A DNA stretch of 64,000 bases, from contig SZWC01000081.1 in the NCBI GenBank assembly GCA_023375785.1, positions 490,220 through 554,219 of the forward strand, given 5' to 3'. Origin of the DNA: Penium margaritaceum. Lineage: Eukaryota; Streptophyta; Zygnematophyceae; Desmidiales; Peniaceae. The first letter of the stretch is position 1; the number at the start of each line of letters is the position of its first letter. Below the pieces are notes generated by a model, which saw nothing but the letters and a program-made list of their open reading frames with translations, made no database searches and was not told where the DNA came from. The translations under genes were made by a program, and so were the position numbers. Shown in pieces: positions 10,190 to 21,999 of the stretch.

Positions 10190-11700
10190 ACAACACGTCG
10201 TGAGGCGAGTGGCTTCTGGATCATTGACTCTGGTGCCACTCACCACATGACTTGTCATCGTGCGGAATTTCTTGTCCTCGGTCCTGTTGGGTCTGTTTGA
10301 TCTGTTTGCACAAGATCTGGTCAGTCTTTGCCAGTCCAGGGTGTTCAGGTCATGCACTTTCATGGTCCATCTGGATCCCTCTACATCTCTAACGTGGATT
10401 GCATTCCTTCTCTCAAGCTCAGCCTGGTGTCTATTTGTGCTTGCACTCGGATGGATCTCGCTGTTGAGCACTCAGCTGACACAGCCAATTTTTCCACCTA
10501 TGATACTCATGTTGTCTTCCTCCGTGTGTCTGTTTTTCATCACCTTTACTACGTTGCTCACCACCCTCCCTCAGTGCCTCCTCTGTTGTCCTCTTCTGAA
10601 TGCATGTTCGTGACTAGCGTGCTCTCCCCCTGAGCACCAACGCTTCTTGCATTGCCATCTCCGCTACGTGAGCTTGGACAAAGTGTCCAAGCTCATTTGG
10701 ACACAGTCCGTCCTTGGTCTTGACGTGGCATTCTTTGAGAAGCCACCCAATATCGATTGCCCCTTTCGCGCTCAAGGTAATATGCATCGTTTCACTTACC
10801 ATGACTCCACCTCACGGGCATTGCGCCCATAAGAGTTGGTCCACTCGGACCTCCTCGGTCCTCTCCCAGTCGAGTCCCTCTCCGATTGGGGTTGCTATGT
10901 GCTCACCCTGACTGATGAATTCACTTGGATGCGGTCGCATCCAAGTGAATTGATCCAAGTGAATTCAAGGAGTGGGTCTATAGCCTCTGCCACAAGGGTA
11001 ATTCCGCCTTGCTGGTCCGCATGCTTGTGGCTAGTGATGGTTGAGCACAAGTCTCATCACACGCTTCACACATTCCGCTCAGATCGTGGTGTTGAGTTGT
11101 TAGGTAAGATGGATGCGTACTTTGCTGAGCATCCTTCACTGGTTCCCCGCTCCCGCTACACCGTAGTAGAACGGTGTGTCTAAGCGTTGGAACCACACCA
11201 TGGAGGATGCGGTCCATGCCATGCACTCTGAGTGCGGTCTGCTAGAGTCCTTTGCATTTGAGGGCTTCTCCTACATGACGTTGGTTTGGAATAGCCTGCC
11301 GCATGGTCCCCTTCTAGACCGTATCACACTATAAGAGCTATGGTTTGGCCATCCCTCCGATCTCCGTCTTGCTCGCGCTTGGGGGTCCCTCGCATGCGTA
11401 TGGTAAACCGAGGACCAGGAGGGTTCCAAGGTCTCACCTAGGGGTCGCATGTGTGCCTTCCTTGGAATCTCTACGTGGTTGGAAGCTTTTCCCTTTTAGG
11501 ACCCCTCTCGCCATCAAATTTTTTATTCTTGAGACACTCTCTTCTTTGTGTCTCTCACTTACACCGACCTATGTAGTATTCTGTCATTGGCTGCCAACCA
11601 AGTTCCCACATATTTGGCTTCTCACCGGATGGGGGGCTCCTCTTATAGATGGATCCATTTGGGCCTCCTCACCTGTGCTCTAGTCTCTCGCTGTTGACGA
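10190..11700 (+). pseudogene. Copia-A protease and integrase
   Basis: The protease signature WIIDSGATHHMTCH is at about 10219-10260. The GAG-pre-integrase motif (ALKVICIV / AQGNMHRFTYHDS frames) and an integrase start LVHSDLLGPLPVESL at about 10837-10881 follow. This PR-IN-RT order defines Copia rather than Gypsy. Interrupted several times. Confidence 0.75.
10918..10951. repeat. Inverted duplication, 16-bp perfect arms
   Basis: aattcacttggatgcg (10918-10933) and its exact reverse complement (10936-10951), separated by 2 nt. A third, direct partial copy of the right arm (ccaagtgaattc) follows at once. It lies within the integrase segment of Copia-A and looks like a template-switch scar. Confidence 0.9.
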
Positions 11701-12259
11701 TCCGGCTATGACGGACATCAGTTCCCTCATGCACACCTGATCCCATACCAGCGTTAGTCCCCTCCATCATAGCTGATCATGTGCCAGGGTCAGTCCCCTC
11801 CAGCACAACTCATCCATGTTATTGCCAATTCCCTATAAGACATGTGATCCCATGACAGTGACAGTATCCTCAGTCACACCTACTCATGTGCCTACACCTG
11901 CTCATCATACTTGCGAGCCAGCACCTGTCCATGTTCCCCATGTACCCTCTTCCCTTCCCAGTGAGTCCGCAGCCCATGCAATTGAGGCCCTGCAGCCTGC
12001 TCCACAGCCCGAGGTGAGCACCTCAGCATTGGACTACTCGGGAGAGCCCTGAGGAAGTCCCCCACCATTGGCCTCTAAGGCTTATCAAACTGCAGACTCA
12101 GATCCTAGACGCCCGACTCGTAGTGTTCAAAGTTGCAAGCTTGGCGCAAAGGCCTTTGGCCTAAGTGTCTAGGCGAACTAAAGTAAGGTGTATCCAGCGT
12201 GGCCTGTCGGTCACGAGTTGGTCTCCCGAAAGTTCTCAATCACTTGAGATATTGCGGCC

Positions 12260-13130
12260 GACCTTGTCGTGGTGAGACTGAGTTTCGAGGTGTGTGTCTT
12301 TGGCACCCAGAGCTATCCCTCGACATCGCCTGATCCAGGCATATTGAAGGAGGCAATCTCGGCTCAGGATGTAGAGTTGTGGTGTGCTACTTGTGAGGAT
12401 GAGGTGAGAGCCATCCATGAGCATGGTGTCTATGAGCTTGTCGACCTCCCTCCTGGAGGGAAGGCTGTATCGGCCAAGTGGGTCTTCTACAATAAGGTGA
12501 AGCCTGATGGCACACTGGATCTCTTCAAGGCTCGCTTGATAGCCATGGGGTTCTCACAGGTTGAGGGTGTGTAAATCACTGACACTTTTGCACCCGTCAG
12601 CTGCATGACCACTGCTCGCACTTTATTTGGGATTGTTACTCACCATGACTAGGAGTTGTACCAGATGGATGTAAATTATGCGTTCCTCCATGGCACCTTA
12701 GAGGAGGAGATTTACATGGTCCAGCCACCTGGCTTTGAGGTCAGTGACAAGGTCTGGCGCTTAAGCAAGGCCTTGTACGGCTTGAAACAATCACCTAAGT
12801 GTTGGAACCAGGAGATCACCGGCACACTGGCAAGTGTTGGTTACGTATGGAGTGATGTTGACCATTCCCTCTTTCTTAGACAGACTGCTGAGAGCTTCAA
12901 CACCATCTTGGTCTAGAAGGATGACCTCTTGATTGCGTCTCCTTCTATTGATTTCATGAAGGAGGCCAAGGTAGTCATTTAGGCAGCCTATAAGATGAAT
13001 GACCTTGATCCTAGAGTTGTGCTTATTGGGATGGAGATCATACGTGATCGTCAGCAGGGAATACTCTTGTTGTATCAGGCACGTTATGCCGGTGTTGAGG
13101 GAGAGTGTTTTGCTGACCTCCTTCATCTAG
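12260..13130 (+). pseudogene. Copia-A reverse transcriptase
   Basis: Copia RT landmarks: VYELVDLPPGGKAVSAKWVF, DLFKARLIAMGFSQVEG, YQMDVNYAFLHGTLEEEIY and WRLSKALYGLKQSPKCWNQE. Strong match in order and spacing to Copia-C RT (51735-53159). Interrupted. Confidence 0.82.
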
Positions 13131-13860
13131 TTCCCATACCCTCCACCCCCATCATAGTTGGAGAGCACGATGCTCTGAAGGTAGATGATCCAGCACAGCT
13201 GGAGAAGATAGAGAACTTGACTCTACACTTGCGCCTCATTTGCTCTTTTATGTACTTGGCCACAGCCATACGGTTTGACATTGCCTCCGCCTTCACAGTT
13301 TTCGTAGTTTCCTTGGATAAGATCCCTTCATGTAGTTGTGAGGTTGGTGCTGTACGTGGTCTCCACACTGTACCTCAGACTCTGATTTTGATGGTATGCT
13401 TCAATAGTATTCGACGACAACATAGATAGTGACTGGACGTGCAGGTCTGATAGGCGCAACCAGATAGGCTACATGTTCCTGCTGGGTGGCACCATTGTGT
13501 CGTGGCGTAGTAGCAAGCAGGATTGCATTGCACATAGCTCATCAAAGGTTGAGTATGCTGTGCTGGGGATTGCGGCTGCCGAGGCGGTGTGCCTATAGCA
13601 TATGTTTCGTGAGGTGCATGAGTCTATGCCTTGCATCGTTTTTCACTGTGATAACCATAGGAATCTTGTCACTGTTTCATGCACGCATGAAGTACATTGC
13701 TATTGAGCATCACTTTGTGCGTGATCTTGTGGAGTGACAGGTGATCACTTTCATCTGGGTCGACACGGACATGTAGCGGGCTGATTATTTTACCAAGGCA
13801 CTGGCGCATGGAAATTTCATGGTGGCCATTCATTCTGTCGAGCTTCGTCCCTTACCTGCA
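13130..13860 (+). pseudogene. Copia-A RNase H
   Basis: C-terminal pol region with LHLRLICSFMYLATAIRFDI, then RNase H pieces around 13430-13740 matching the SRRNxxGYxFLLGG and SSxxEYxxL pattern of Copia elements. It ends just before the polypurine tract and 3' LTR. Fossil. Confidence 0.7.
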
Positions 13861-13975
13861 AGTGGCTTAGAGTGGGGTGTGTGAGTAATGATTGTTGACC
13901 ATCTCGTTTTGCACTTGTGTCAGTTCTACACGTGTATCGACATGCATACCATCGGGTCATGGAGGAGTAATGTGA

Positions 13976-14243
13976 TGTGATTTGTCTCCATCTGTACAGC
14001 TTGTTATGACCACTCGGTTGTGTCCATGCTTGTGCAGATCCCGGATATGGACCCAACTAGTGCCTGAGCACTGACGGGTGGTGGTTGCACCCATCATCAG
14101 ATGCAAGACAGCTGCCATTGCGTCCAAAGTGCTTGCTGGGATGCTTTGTATTTTTTGTTGTTGTCGTTAGAGTTTTCTCAGTGACCGGCTCTTGACCCCA
14201 ATTTGCATGTTTTTACATTGTGTATCCACTGATCAATGTCGGA

Positions 14244-14331
<88 letters not shown>

Positions 14332-14688
14332 ACGTCCAGCCGTAACGTCCAACTTGATATTTTGCATCTGTAGGTTTAGATAGTGTTGCGCTTGGATGCC
14401 TGTGCGCAAAGTTCCGGCCAAAATAGTAGTTTTGCACCGGTTTTAAGACAAACTCACACTGCCATGTGCGTCATCAACTTTGCACCGTGGTACGTACGTA
14501 TGCGATGTGCTTGTCAGCTCTCATTTGCCTTTACACATTGAAGCTATTCCGCTCATGAGACTATAAGTTATGGCCTAGACCAATCCTTGTTGTTTCTATG
14601 CTTGTCCTCTGTGCTAGTGTGATTGCTCACTGGACAGCGTTTCCCTGTCAACGGTAATTAGTGCTAGGAAGCTTCCAGGTAGCTTCTA
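13976..14688 (+). repeat. Copia-A 3' LTR
   Basis: Starts TGTGATTTGTCTCC after a purine-rich stretch (about 13960-13971). It is longer than the 5' LTR mainly because a GT microsatellite expanded inside it at 14246-14328. Confidence 0.8.
14246..14328. repeat. (GT)n microsatellite
   Basis: About 83 bp of uninterrupted TG/GT inside the Copia-A 3' LTR; absent from the 5' LTR, so it grew after insertion. Confidence 0.97.
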
Positions 14689-14904
14689 ACTCAATGCCTC
14701 CTGGCCTTCGGTCAAGCGACGAGCTCAATCCGCGGCTAGCACGTGGCCGGCCAATCACCTGACTGGTCGCCGGCATTCCAGCTGGCTGCGAGGTGGTTAG
14801 AGGGTAGCCAAGGACTGGCCGCCGGCGAGCCCTCACCGTGGCTAGGGATGGTGTTGAACAACCCCCAGTTTGAAAGGGAAGGTTGAACTGGACCTCCTGC
14901 TACA
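14689..14904 (-). repeat. Gypsy-A copy 2 3' LTR, proximal part
   Basis: On the minus strand it starts TGTAGCAGGAGG at 14904, directly after a polypurine tract (complement of 14905-14916), and runs into the GGCCGG-rich block before meeting Copia-A. Confidence 0.75.
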
Positions 14905-15129
14905 TTCCTCCCTACTTGTTATGAACCATCTTGGTTCATGACCATCAAGTAGGAGTGTCAGATAGTGAGTCGCCAATATTGCGAAAAATAAATAAATATC
15001 AATCACCAATGACAAAGAAAGGAAGTACATGACACTTTGACCCTATTTGTATCTTCTTTTTTTTTTCTGCACGGCTTGTCCCTCACCTATTTTAGGCTAA
15101 ATCGTCCGTACGACAACCATATTGCATGT

Positions 15130-15430
15130 CCTGAACCTCCTATTGTCGCTGTCCATCAATGCCTCCTAGCGTGAATGTTGTTGAATATTCCCGTGTTTTG
15201 GTGGCGCCCGCTGCCACGAGTCGACCTGTGCAAGCTGCCAGCTCGCTCCAATGCTCGTTGACCACCTACATGGGCAAGCGAGATTGGAGCTCCCATGAGT
15301 TATGTTCAGGTCCACAACCAACCTAATGACCGAGGTTTCCTCTAACTTCCCGCGTCAGAAGTGTACCCTCTTGGTGCTAGAAATGACCTCGTGTTGGCCA
15401 TCGGCAGCAAGGACTACCGATGGTGTCTAA
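15130..15430 (-). pseudogene. Gypsy-A copy 2 chromodomain end
   Basis: The minus-strand sequence parallels 4080-4400 of copy 1, including the SHGSSNL/ELxPEHNSWEP-type nucleotide context and the cgggaat...caacattc tail before the stop-proximal spacer. Fossil. Confidence 0.6.
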
Positions 15431-15756
15431 ACGATTCCATTTTATGTATATAGAGCCAGCAAGCTCACATGAAAAACGACATGTATATTTAAACTCGGTG
15501 GAAGTAGCAATCGATATGCCATTGGCCCAATGTGTTCAACAATGTGAAATAAGCCAACCCATCCTTGTAGAAGATTTTGCGCCCCTGGCGACTTCAACCG
15601 AAGGTTTTTAGTGCTTTGAAGTACCTTATCATTGATGCTAAAGGAGACCTCACAACGACCTTAGTCGTCATATGCCTTCTGTCCTCGTCGGGCCACTTAA
15701 AGGTGACCTTTTCACACCCTGTGATAGGGAGTCTATGCGCTCGGCAAAGGCTTGAA

Positions 15757-17846
15757 GTGTTATGGTTAATCATACCACTTTAATACCTTACCATACGTAT
15801 GTATTGAAATCATGTAGTATCATTACTTCATGGAAGTTTAATATGGTGAGTACACTTGTAAGACAATTAGTTCATTTGTGCATAAAGTTATAGTATGTTT
15901 AGAATTAAATATAAACTGTTTGATGTTAAAATGTCTGATAAATGCATGAAGAACCTCATGATTCATGCAATATGTTTACGATTGCCTGTTAATGTCCGAT
16001 GACATTTTTGTGGGTGGATTTTCCTGTTGTATTCTTTGTCCTTTTCTTCCATAGGCATCAGCGGTGACTTTGTTTCTTGGAAGTATTCATGGATGGACAT
16101 ACCTCAATGTTTGCATCAGGACGTCGAGCCCCCCCTCCCAAACCCCTCGAGTGTATTGGGGGAGTGTATTTAAGTGTGTAGATGGTACACAAAGAAAAGA
16201 AGCAATTGTTTGTTTTCCATAATTGTATCCGCAGAATACAAAACGGCATTAAAGTACCATCCTCCCAATACACTCTCAAATACACCATCCTCCTCTTCAA
16301 TCCAATCGTTACTTTGGGGGGAGGGCGTCAAGCCCCCCCTCCTCCTCCAAATTCTCCAAGTCTATTAGGGGAGTTTATTGGGATGTGTAGCTGGTACACA
16401 AAGAAAAAAACACTTGTGTATTTTCCATACCTTATTTCTGTAGAAGACTCAAGTGCATGAGATTACCAAACCCCCAACACACTCTCCAACACACCCCTCT
16501 CCAATGCAGTCGAGACTTTGGAGAGGGAGGGGGCAGAATTCAAGCACCTCCTCAAGCTCCCGAAGTGTATTGGAGGAGTGTATTGGGATGTGTACCTGGT
16601 ACACGAAGAAAATAGGACGTGTACGTTCCATAATATATCTTTGTCTAATACACAAGTGCATGAAAATACCAAACCTACATTACATTATCCAATTCACTCT
16701 CCGAACATACTCTCAACTTTGGAGGAGGGGGGGGGGACGTCGAGCCCCTCCTCCCTCCCAACCCCCCTGAGTGTATTGGAGGAGTGTATTGGGATGTGTA
16801 GCTGATACACAAAGAAAAAAAAAAAACCTGTGTATTATCAATACATTTTCTCCGTATAATACACAAGTGCATGAAAACATAAAACCCCCAATTCACTCTT
16901 CAATAAACACCTCAAATGCGATCGCAACTTTGGAGGGGGGGGGGGTTGAGCCTCCCCTCCTCCCCCCCCAATTCTCCGAGTGTATTGGGGGAGTGTATTG
17001 GGATATGTAGCTGGTACACGAAGAAAGAAAACACTTGTGCATTTTTCGTACTTCATCTCCACAGGAGACACAAGTGCATGAAAATACCAAACCCCTAATA
17101 CACTCTCCAATACACCTCTCCAATACACTCGCGACATTGGCAGGATGAGGGGGGGACGTCAAGCCCCCCTCCCTCCCCTAACCCCCCCGAGTGTATTAGG
17201 GGAGTGTATTGGGATGTGTGGCTGGTACACAATCTATCTCCGCAAACCACGCAAGTGCATAAAAATACCAAGCTTCTAATACACTCTCCAATACACTTCT
17301 TCAATACAATCTCGACTTTGGAGGAGAGGGAGCATCGACCACCCCTCCAAACCCCCTATGTGTACTGGGGGAGTGTATTCGGATGTGTAGCTGGGACACA
17401 AAGAAAAAAACATTCAACACAAAATTTACTTGCGACCATGTAACATTCTGCTCAATCGTCACAACTGCCAGAAATATGAAACAGTTATGCATTATACGTT
17501 GCCATAATCAGGTAGAATTCAGCTTTATTAGGAAAGTTACACACGTAACATGAACTGTCCTAAAAGCACAAAGTAGGTAACCATGTGAAAAACATATAGA
17601 TATGTATGTAGAAAGTAAAGAATATCTATAGAAAATAGATTTTGAACAAAGTTTATGGCATCCATTTATCGATCAAATTCTAAGAAATTCTTCTGGTCAT
17701 ATGCATAAGCGTAATCGTGAACATGATTCTTATGAAACATTAACAATTTTCTATGTAATGTTCCTAGAAAGATCCTCGCTATATGTTTCAGTGTTGTACA
17801 AAAGTTATCAAGTGTATGGATTTGGGATGATTGTGCATAAATGGGA
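15757..17846. mobile_element. Non-autonomous TIR element with satellite core
   Basis: The Gypsy-A integrase sequence stops near 15757 and resumes near 17847, so this ~2.1 kb is an insertion. The ends are imperfect inverted repeats: 15760-15776 (ttatggttaatcatacc) and the complement of 17824-17840 (ttatgcacaatcatccc) match at 13 of 17 bases. A short ttga flank occurs on both sides (15752-15755, 17847-17850), a possible target duplication. The arms are AT-rich and non-coding, and the centre is a tandem array (16085-17460). No transposase is seen; the family is unknown. Confidence 0.6.
16085..17460. repeat. ~208-bp palindromic tandem array
   Basis: Seven copies of a unit whose landmark (g)tgtattgggggagtgtatt lies near 16151, 16361, 16565, 16771, 16980, 17191 and 17360, so spacing is 204-211 bp and shorter for the last. 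Each unit has an outer inverted repeat (aatacactctccaatacac against gtgtattgggggagtgtatt) and an inner one (tttggaggagggg against cccctcctcc) around a gacgtcgag-like centre. Most of a unit can therefore fold back. The repeated ORFs (WYTKK peptides) look incidental. Confidence 0.88.
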
Positions 17847-18700
17847 TTGAGCAGAAGGAACCTGTCCTTCTGTGATTGCACTCTTCACCAATGGAGAGGG
17901 CACCTCTCAATGCCGACCACTGTTCAACAAATCTGTGTGGACTGAGTGGACTCATTCATTGCATTATTCAACGCGAACTCTGCTGGTGCTAGGAACTTGT
18001 CTAAGTCATTCATGGAAAGGTCCCTGTACATGTGGAGCATCTGCTCCCTAATGATATTCATGCACTCTACTTGCCCATCCGTTTGAGGGTAAAATGTTGC
18101 TGAAGTTTGAGACTCGCTACTAAAGTACTCGTACATCTTTTTTAAGAAGTTCCTATCAATTTTTCTATCTTGATCGGGGATTGTGGAAAACGAGAAGCCG
18201 TTGTAATCCACAACACTTTCTAAGAAGAAAAAAAGGGGTCTCCTCCACCTTCATGCCCAGGGTCATTGGAATGAAATGTGTCATCTTTGTAAGAAGATCT
18301 ACAACCACTAGTATTGCATCATGGCCACGAGCCATGTCTGGAAGACCAGTAATAAAGTTCATGTTAACGCACTCACATGGATTCCCTCTGCGATGGGAAG
18401 TTGTTGGAGAATTCTAGCATACTTCTGTTACTAGCCTTGTTCTGAAGTCGTGGGATCTATTTCATGCAATAATCACGGAAATCAACACACCATCATAGTC
18501 ACAAATAGTGTCATGAGGGTACATGCCTGGTCTTTCGAGGTCTCATATGACCTGCCACCCGGGGGTCGTGAAACAGGGAGATAATCTTCACTCGCATGTC
18601 TCCCGAGTCCAGCATAACGACTTGCTCTACATGCTTGTACATTTTTCTGGCCTCCACCAGTCCGAACTTGTCCATATTCCAAGAGTCTTGAAATCAATAA
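17847..18700 (-). pseudogene. Gypsy-A copy 2 integrase
   Basis: The integrase core on the minus strand includes MNFITGLPDMARGHDAILVV with LTKMTHFIPMT at about 18280-18362, and TDGQVECMNIIREQMLHMY at about 18030-18090. It aligns with copy 1 (3252-3800). Fossil. Confidence 0.78.
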
Positions 18701-18911
18701 TCTACATGATATCCCATCTAGATCATGTTTACTAACCCGTTATCATGGATAGTCTCTCCAGGTGGTTGTCGCAAGGATGTAGGAGGTCTAGTGTTTTCAC
18801 TGCAACTGTCACAATGGCCACAAAACAGCCACCAACCTCGGTGGTTACTTTAATTTATACCCGCTTGTATCTTAGTGGAGCGGCCATTTTCATGCGTCTT
18901 AGCTGATATTG

Positions 18912-19214
18912 TCACATGAATGAGAATTGACTCACGTACGTTCTCCAACACATTTTTTGTCTTGATAGGTTTGGCTGTGTTTGGAAAAACATTAATGGAC
19001 TGTGGTCGATCACATCTTCCACGCCCTCCTTAGTTATCTCTAGGTAGTAACGCCACATCTTGAAATCTTGTACAATAATAAGGAGCTCTTGATCACCTGT
19101 TGTGTATTGCTTCTCTGCGGAGACTAGGTTCTGGCTCTCATACACAACTGGGTCACCATTTTGCTTGAGGACTGCTCCAAGTCCTACTACCAACACATCA
19201 CATTGTACCTCCAA
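18912..19214 (-). pseudogene. Gypsy-A copy 2 RNase H
   Basis: A continuous 100-codon stretch with VGLGAVLKQNGDPVVYESQ, then FKMWRYYLE and DHSPLMFFQTQPNLSRQ, the Gypsy RNase H signature. Confidence 0.8.
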
Positions 19215-19299
19215 CAGTTGCGATGTACCCGGAAGAGCTAAGATGGATGCTATGAGTAGAAGTTCTTTTCCTTAAAAAAAGGGTCATCGTAGTCAGATG

Positions 19300-20260
19300 T
19301 TCATTCCCTATGCACGTCTTTTTGTTTGAGCCTGGTTAACGAAGCCACCAATGTCAACTTCCCTTGTATAAGCCATCGCAAATAGTTTGCAAGGCCGAGG
19401 AAATACATAATATGCCAAATGTTTTCTGAACGCAGTCAATATATCATAGCTTGGACCTTTTGTGGGTCCACACGCATACTGTCCTTCTAACCTTTGAGTC
19501 CAAGGTATTCAAGCTCATCTTGTACAAACTTGCACTTTCTCACTTTGACATAGAACTTCTTTTTTCGAAGGAATGTGAGGACATTACACAGATTTTCTAT
19601 GTGCTGTTTCATTGATTTATTAGAAAATAAGACATCCTCCAAGTAAATAAAGAAAAATTGACCGAGCTGCTTGGGGAACATTCGGTTCATTTCACCCTGG
19701 AAGGTTGCTAGGGTGTTTGTTAGCCCAAAGCACAAAACCTAGAACTCATAGTATTTCACGTGTATAGGAAACGCTATTTCGGGCACATCATCTCTTATAA
19801 TGCAGACTTGATGGTATTCTTGAGACAAATTCAAGGACAAAAGAAATTCTATCCCTTGGATTTGTTTGAACAGGTCCCCTATCCCTGGTAAGGGAAATCA
19901 ATTTTTCACCATCAGCTTGTTCAATGCCCGATAGTCCAAGCACATGCGTGACTCACTGTCCTTTTTTTCACAAAAACAACAAGCGCACCATATGGCAAGC
20001 TACTTGGCTCTATCCACCCTTTCAGAAGGTACTCATTGATTTGGCGTTTAGTCTCTCACATTTCTTCCAGACTATGGCAATACATGGTTCTAAACAAAGG
20101 ATTCGCCTTTGGCTATAGCAAAATCATATGGCCCATGTGTTTTTCTGGTGGGCGTCGAGCCTGTGGGTTTTGCAATACATCCAAGAACTCTGCCAGTGGA
20201 GATTTGATCTCTTGTGACGTGCCTATTGTCATTTCATCCTCCACTTTCTGTAGTTGAGCC
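19300..20260 (-). pseudogene. Gypsy-A copy 2 reverse transcriptase
   Basis: RT palm region on the minus strand (MCFGLTNTLATFQGEMNRMF and a FFIYLEDVLFSNKS segment at 19487-19735). The N-terminal RT pieces up to 20260 align with copy 1. Fossil. Confidence 0.75.
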
Positions 20261-20399
20261 AACAATATTCAACAACGTTATTGAATACGTCTCTTGACAT
20301 GCATCAAAGAAAAGGAGGAATGCACATCAAGTCGGGTCTATGACCATTCCGTACTCAAAACCATGCTATCCCTTTTGAAGGATCAATCTCTATCATTCA

Positions 20400-21790
20400 A
20401 AGCACATGAGATCCTTCTTTTTTCATAGCCAAGGACTGCCTAACACCATGTTCAATGGGTCAAGAAGGTTGAGTACCTTCATCGTGAAGCTCTGTGTGTA
20501 CTATTGAATGTAATTTTTCTATTTACAAGTACCAATCACGGATACCGTATAGTTGTCACTGATGAAAACTACGTCATTTAATGGCTCGTACTTCAGGATC
20601 ACCTGTTAGATAAGACCAAGTCTAACGAAAGATTCATCTCATCCAGTGTCACCTAGCATGTTCACGAGAGCAAAAATGAGGTGTCCTTTAAAATGCATCA
20701 TCATTTTACCCTTTAAATCTTCTGGGTGAACACCTCGTTATGGTGGCAAGCTGAGTTTGTGGTTGACAAAGAATTGGCACGGTGGACATCGTAACTCTCA
20801 TGATTCACCCACTCGAGTCCACATGTGGTGCGTGAGTGTGTGTTATAAATATTAGGTCTTGGTGTGTGGAGAGCACAATTACAATGGAAAGGTATACTTG
20901 GAGATAGTCTGGAAGCCACAACTGGAAAACACAAGTTATCATAGGGTATGGTAGGTTACTTACAATGAGTCGAGAACATGGTATTTATACTGTATGGTCA
21001 GCTAGTCCTAGCCCTTGCCTAATTCCCTCCTAGCTTGCTCCAACAAGCTACCTGCTCCTGAACCTGGTGCTCTCCTTGCACTCAAACCTGGTGCTCTACT
21101 TGCACCTAATTCTTAGTGCGAGAAGGGCCCGGCCATCAATCATCTAGATCAACGGTCTGTCTTGTCTCTTGTGAGCCATGGCGTTAGCATGACACTTCAG
21201 GGTGGTGGATGTGGTTGCCTTGTTGCACACCCAATCTGTAGTACTGTGAGTGTTGTACGGTTATAGTTACCCGTCATATTCTTGGGGTCTACCCTCCAAG
21301 ACAGCCCCTCGGCTGATAGCGTGATTCATACGCTATGCGCCTAGGAAGAGAAGCCACCCTCGTGTGGTGTGTTCAGAACGCCATGCAAGGTGCAAACAAA
21401 ACAGCCCCTTTCTTGCTGGGTTGCTGGCTTGCTTGCTCCTCCTCCTCCTCCTCATCCTCCTCTTCCTCCTCAAGTCCACAATTGAGAGGACTTGAGTGTG
21501 ACTGCGAGCTCAATTTCCAAAAACCGGAAAAAGTTCCGCGTGCCCAGAAAACTCCAAGGAGGCCTTGAGTATGCAAGAAAAGTAGGGGAACCTCGTTACA
21601 TCGTGGCTACCTTTGAATTCTTCTAGCATCTTCCAGTATTTTAATTTGACTAGGTTAACATCTTTGAGAAAAGGTACTAGGAACGAGATGGAGCTTATCA
21701 CTTTGAGAGTGTTTGCTTTAATCACTACGTAAAACAAATCTTGCACAATGGTCGATGTTTCCACCACTAAGCATGTTTGATCATGCACCT
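20400..21790 (-). pseudogene. Gypsy-A copy 2 protease and gag-pol spacer
   Basis: The minus-strand sequence at 20400-20700 parallels the protease region of copy 1. The piece at 21510-21788 (TSTIVQDLFYVVIKANTLK) is homologous to 627-800 of copy 1. Between them, 20700-21500 has no recognised domain and holds a CTC-rich run at about 21434-21470; it may be a separate insertion. Confidence 0.55.
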
Positions 21791-21999
21791 TTTTTTAAAG
21801 ATGCAAGGTTAAGTGGGAAATATCGGTCATAAAGTGTAGAATGAGGTTCAATGAGAGGAGAGAAAACAAGTGAGAAATCTAAAATGATAAAATATCAAAT
21901 CCATTGACATTATTGTCTAAAAAGACAAGCCCCCACTCATGACCTACTTTTACTCCTGAGTGGTCCCCACTAACAGCACTCAGGGGTGGGAAAAAAATA

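Larger units (their letters stand above)
6946..14688 (+). mobile_element. Copia-A, full-length but broken
   Basis: Ty1/Copia element with order LTR, gag, protease, integrase, RT, RNase H, LTR. The two LTRs (6946-7575, 13976-14688) start TGTGATTTGTC. They are related but clearly diverged, and the coding region has many interruptions, so insertion is old. Flanking pentamers agtca (6941-6945) and actca (14689-14693) match at four of five bases and look like a decayed target-site duplication. Both flanks are pieces of one Gypsy-A LTR in minus orientation, so Copia-A jumped into it. Confidence 0.85.

Noticed and set aside
16085-17460. CRISPR-like array
   Set aside because: Units are 204-211 bp, the whole unit is repeated with no unique spacers, and the context is a eukaryotic transposon nest.
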